From assembly GCF_042646065.1 (NCBI RefSeq), contig NZ_JBHRTA010000038.1:310001-374000 (forward strand): 64,000 nt of DNA, given 5' to 3'. The notes under the pieces were generated by a model, which was not told where the DNA came from, ran no database searches, and saw only the letters and a program-made list of their open reading frames with translations. This DNA comes from Parapedobacter deserti. GTDB lineage: Bacteria; Bacteroidota; Bacteroidia; Sphingobacteriales; Sphingobacteriaceae. This document shows, one piece after another, positions 61,564-64,000 of this stretch; the stretch's first letter is position 1; each line of letters starts with the position of its first letter. Both the position numbers and the translations under genes were made by a program.

Positions 61564-63675
61564 TTAAAAGAACTGGGCCCGGTTATCGACAATCTTGGCC
61601 TGGTCTTGCAAAGCCCGGAACACCAGCGACCATGTGCGCTGAGCGAGCGATTGCATCAGTTGCCTTTTCTGCGCATCCAGGTCTGCAGGAGCCTCTGGGT
61701 TGACAAACCCGGTCACTTCTACCACATACACACCTTGTGAACCCCGAATCGGTTTTGACGGCTGTTTCGGCTGCAATCCGAAGACGGTACCTACGACCGC
61801 ATTCTCCTGTGCAACGCCCGGTATTACCGGATTTGAAAATACGATATTTTCTGCTAGGGTCGGGGATTTACCGAGTTTCTGTGCGATTTGAGCGAGGCTA
61901 TTGGCTCCGTTGGAAGCCTCTTGAGCCTGGGCTATCAATTTCTTTCCTTTTACCCTGCTTCGCACCACGCCTTCGATTTCACTTTTTACTGCTTCCAACG
62001 GCAATTGGCCTTTTTTGCGAATACCAGTAAGTTGCGCCACGATAAATTTGTCGTCTGTCTCGTAGATTCTGTCCGTAACCTCATTACGGTCGGCGTCGAA
62101 CGCCCATCTCACCAGTTCACGTGGCACCTCTGTTCCCATAAGCATGGTTTCCATTGCCGTAACATCTTCCGCTTTCAGTACCGAAAGACCTTGTTGTGCG
62201 GCCGTTTCCTGGAAATTATTCTGATTGGCGGCTCCGAAGAATTCGCTTGCTTTAGCGTAGGCAGCGCTTGTTGTCTCCTTTCCGCTTGTTATCTGCTTGT
62301 CGACGATGGCCGCTTTTACCACCCGTGATGAACCGATCTGGTCTTCAACTTTGATGATATGGATACCAAATTGAGTAGTTACTACTACTACGTCTCCGCG
62401 CTTTGCGTCAAAAGCGGCGTTTTCAAAAGCAGGTATCATCATACCACGACCAAATGTACCCAGGTCACCACCATTGATTTTACTGCCTTCGTCCGTACTG
62501 AATTGAATAGCAAGGGCAGCAAAATTCTCTCCGTTTTCGATTAGGCCTTTGATGGAATCCGCTTTGGCTTTTGCCCTATCCATGCCGCCTTCCGCTGCCG
62601 GGTTAAGCAGGATATGGCTGGCTTTTACCGAGTCGGGGCCGACTTTGGTTTCCACGACTTTGCCGATCTCAAACCGACCGTTGGCAAGCACTGGTCCCAC
62701 CGTTGTACCTACCGGCACGTTGAAAAGCAGCGTGTCCAGGGCAGGACTAAATTCGCCCTGTTTACGGAAGATAAAAGGGTATTTAGTGTCTGAGTTGACT
62801 GCTGCAAACAACGAATCGGTTGTCGTTTCGCTCAGCTGAGCCTTCAGCTCTTCGATGGCAGTTCGCACCGCTGCGGTGTCCTGGGCCGTTGGGCTTGCAT
62901 CGAAAACAACAAATGCCAAACTGCGCGTTTCCTCGGGGTTTTTAAATACCCCTTTATTTTCATTGTAGTAATCCTTATAGTCCTGTTCGGTGATGGTTAC
63001 CGCGCTGTCAGGCACTGAATCGTAGTCCAGCAGTACGTATTCAAAATTAGCCAGTTTGTTCCGGTTGGTGTATTCTGCGGTAGCTTCCAACGACGTGATA
63101 TAGATGCTGTTGTTGATGAGGTTGGTGTATTTGGTGCTCAACCGTTCATCAATGACACTTTGCAACAGTGCTTCCCACTGCCCATGCGCTTCGTGGCCCT
63201 GGGGAAGAGCGCCTACTTGGGAGATGAAGCCCGTAAGTTGGCCACGGTCGAACTGCCCGGTTTGCGGATCGCGGAACGCTTGCTGTATTTGCATGGAGGG
63301 ATTGTCCCCTTGCACAAGGTCGTTCAATTCTGTTTTCCCCACGGAAAGGCCAATGCGTTCCACCTCGCTTTTCAGCAGCTCTCGATTGAGGTATTGGCCC
63401 CACACCTGCTGTACTGCCCATGACCTCATCTGCGGATTTAGTGTGCCGCCGCCCATCTGTTGCCGAAACATTTCCGAGGTTTGCTCAACCTGCGCATTGA
63501 ATTCGTTGATATCAATAGCTTCACCGTTGATGCTGCCCACCTGGTTTTGATGGCGGGCCCAGAACGGTGTGCCATAGCTGATCACGTCTCCCAACAAAAA
63601 TGCAAAAATTGCGAAACCGATAAAAACAATGATAACCACTCCTGCCCGGTTACGCAAATAATTCATTAATCCCAT
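61564..63675 (-). CDS. PpiD/SurA-like periplasmic peptidyl-prolyl isomerase
   Basis: The 703-residue protein is anchored by an N-terminal membrane helix (GVVIIVFIGFAIFAFLLG, about 12-29). It has a SurA_N-like chaperone region (about 40-330) and one parvulin domain (about 345-450; VKASHILLNP, INGGDLGTFGRGMMIPAFENAAF, GIHIIKVED), then a long C-terminal part that lacks clear parvulin motifs. PpiD-type proteins help newly exported proteins, including outer-membrane barrels, to fold. The many SusC/TonB receptors nearby are clients of this type of foldase in general. A terminator follows the stop. Confidence 0.93.
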   Translation of the reverse strand: MGLMNYLRNRAGVVIIVFIGFAIFAFLLGDVISYGTPFWARHQNQVGSINGEAIDINEFNAQVEQTSEMFRQQMGGGTLNPQMRSWAVQQVWGQYLNRELLKSEVERIGLSVGKTELNDLVQGDNPSMQIQQAFRDPQTGQFDRGQLTGFISQVGALPQGHEAHGQWEALLQSVIDERLSTKYTNLINNSIYITSLEATAEYTNRNKLANFEYVLLDYDSVPDSAVTITEQDYKDYYNENKGVFKNPEETRSLAFVVFDASPTAQDTAAVRTAIEELKAQLSETTTDSLFAAVNSDTKYPFIFRKQGEFSPALDTLLFNVPVGTTVGPVLANGRFEIGKVVETKVGPDSVKASHILLNPAAEGGMDRAKAKADSIKGLIENGENFAALAIQFSTDEGSKINGGDLGTFGRGMMIPAFENAAFDAKRGDVVVVTTQFGIHIIKVEDQIGSSRVVKAAIVDKQITSGKETTSAAYAKASEFFGAANQNNFQETAAQQGLSVLKAEDVTAMETMLMGTEVPRELVRWAFDADRNEVTDRIYETDDKFIVAQLTGIRKKGQLPLEAVKSEIEGVVRSRVKGKKLIAQAQEASNGANSLAQIAQKLGKSPTLAENIVFSNPVIPGVAQENAVVGTVFGLQPKQPSKPIRGSQGVYVVEVTGFVNPEAPADLDAQKRQLMQSLAQRTWSLVFRALQDQAKIVDNRAQFF

Positions 63676-63823
63676 AGCCTGTATAAAACTGTTTTCGTTA
63701 TGCTGTTATTTTTCGTGTCAAATCCTTGTTTTCAGGCGGTTGTCCGACCTTTTTTCGAAATGAGGCGCAAGATACGACTTTTATCAAAAAAAGAATAAAA
63801 TAAATAGAAATGGGCCATACATG

Positions 63824-64000
63824 CTATCGGAAAGCAGGCCCTTCCCCATCTTCAAAAATGTAAAGCCCGGTCGAATTCTGTACCTCGATATTTTCAAAGT
63901 TGCCGTCTGAGTGAAAAGAAGATCCCATGAAATTACCTCTTCCATCTTTGAAATACGCTTCAATGGGTACATGGTTGTAAAACGTGTTGGCTTTCTGATC
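63824..64000 (-). CDS. C-terminal end of an unrecognised gene, cut by the window edge
   Basis: Reading the minus strand from base 64000 gives 58 uninterrupted codons to a TAG at 63824-63826. The product contains VPIEAYFKDGRGNF, SSFHSDGNFE, GLYIFEDGEGPAFR and looks like a genuine soluble beta-rich C-terminus. The gene begins beyond the window. It lies 148 bp upstream of the PpiD-like gene in the same direction. I do not recognise the family. Confidence 0.55.
   Translation of the reverse strand, partial: DQKANTFYNHVPIEAYFKDGRGNFMGSSFHSDGNFENIEVQNSTGLYIFEDGEGPAFR

Noticed and set aside
63784..63972. 62-codon minus-strand frame at the right end
   Set aside because: A different minus-strand frame (63824-64000) is open to the window edge and reads as a better protein C-terminus, while this one ends in a run of Phe/Leu encoded by AT-rich intergenic sequence.

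Overview
The window is about 64 kb of chromosome from a Bacteroidota bacterium, most likely Sphingobacteriales/Sphingobacteriaceae. The lineage is inferred from three SusC/SusD outer-membrane pairs, two ECF sigma/FecR modules, promoters with the Bacteroidota -7 element TAnnTTTG, weak ribosome binding sites, and small families typical of the phylum (DUF3109, DUF2480, DUF4920, DUF5689, TerC, SMK-type sugar dehydratase). Naming a genus such as Parapedobacter would be a guess.

Region 1 (1-38300, nearly all + strand) is an accessory island that appears devoted to phosphorus acquisition and envelope remodelling. In order: a SusC (cut by the window edge) and SusD pair with a PI-PLC-like lipoprotein; ECF sigma, FecR, SusC, SusD, a PqaA-like hydrolase and two purple-acid-phosphatase-type phosphoesterases; a TonB receptor with an exported EEP phosphodiesterase; a PAP2 lipid phosphatase with a GT39 glycosyltransferase; an OlsF-type bifunctional aminolipid acyltransferase; a second sigma/FecR/SusC/SusD system with a DUF5689 lipoprotein; a degenerate sigma-like gene with a small membrane protein; and two more metallophosphoesterases.

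The main finding is a shared promoter architecture in this island: two TTAA half-sites exactly 11 bp apart, then a TAnnTTTG box 15 bp after the second (14 in one case). It occurs seven times, in front of both sigma genes, the TonB receptor, the PAP2 gene, olsF, the degenerate sigma gene and a metallophosphoesterase. The 11-bp TTAA repeat resembles the Pho boxes of Bacillus and cyanobacteria. The simplest reading is that the island is a PhoB-type phosphate-starvation regulon that also drives two dedicated SusCD import systems.

Region 2 (38300-41600) is a boundary: a universal stress protein, an integrase N-terminal remnant, intergenic hairpins, tRNA-Glu(UUC), then a methyltransferase and a DoxX protein. 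The integrase remnant beside the 3' end of the tRNA is consistent with a decayed integrated element.

Region 3 (41600-64000) is ordinary core genome: metG, folP, tsaC/sua5, dapD, an S4 RNA-binding protein, ribH, a TPR membrane protein, a WbpM-like dehydratase, alanine dehydrogenase, an esterase, GluQ-RS-like synthetase, prolyl oligopeptidase, a small GNAT, TerC, polyprenyl diphosphate synthase, DUF3109, DUF3108, DUF2480 and a PpiD-like foldase. A 40-residue lipoprotein gene (47873-47995) and the C-terminal end of a gene cut by the right edge (63824-64000) were found by reading the sequence directly.
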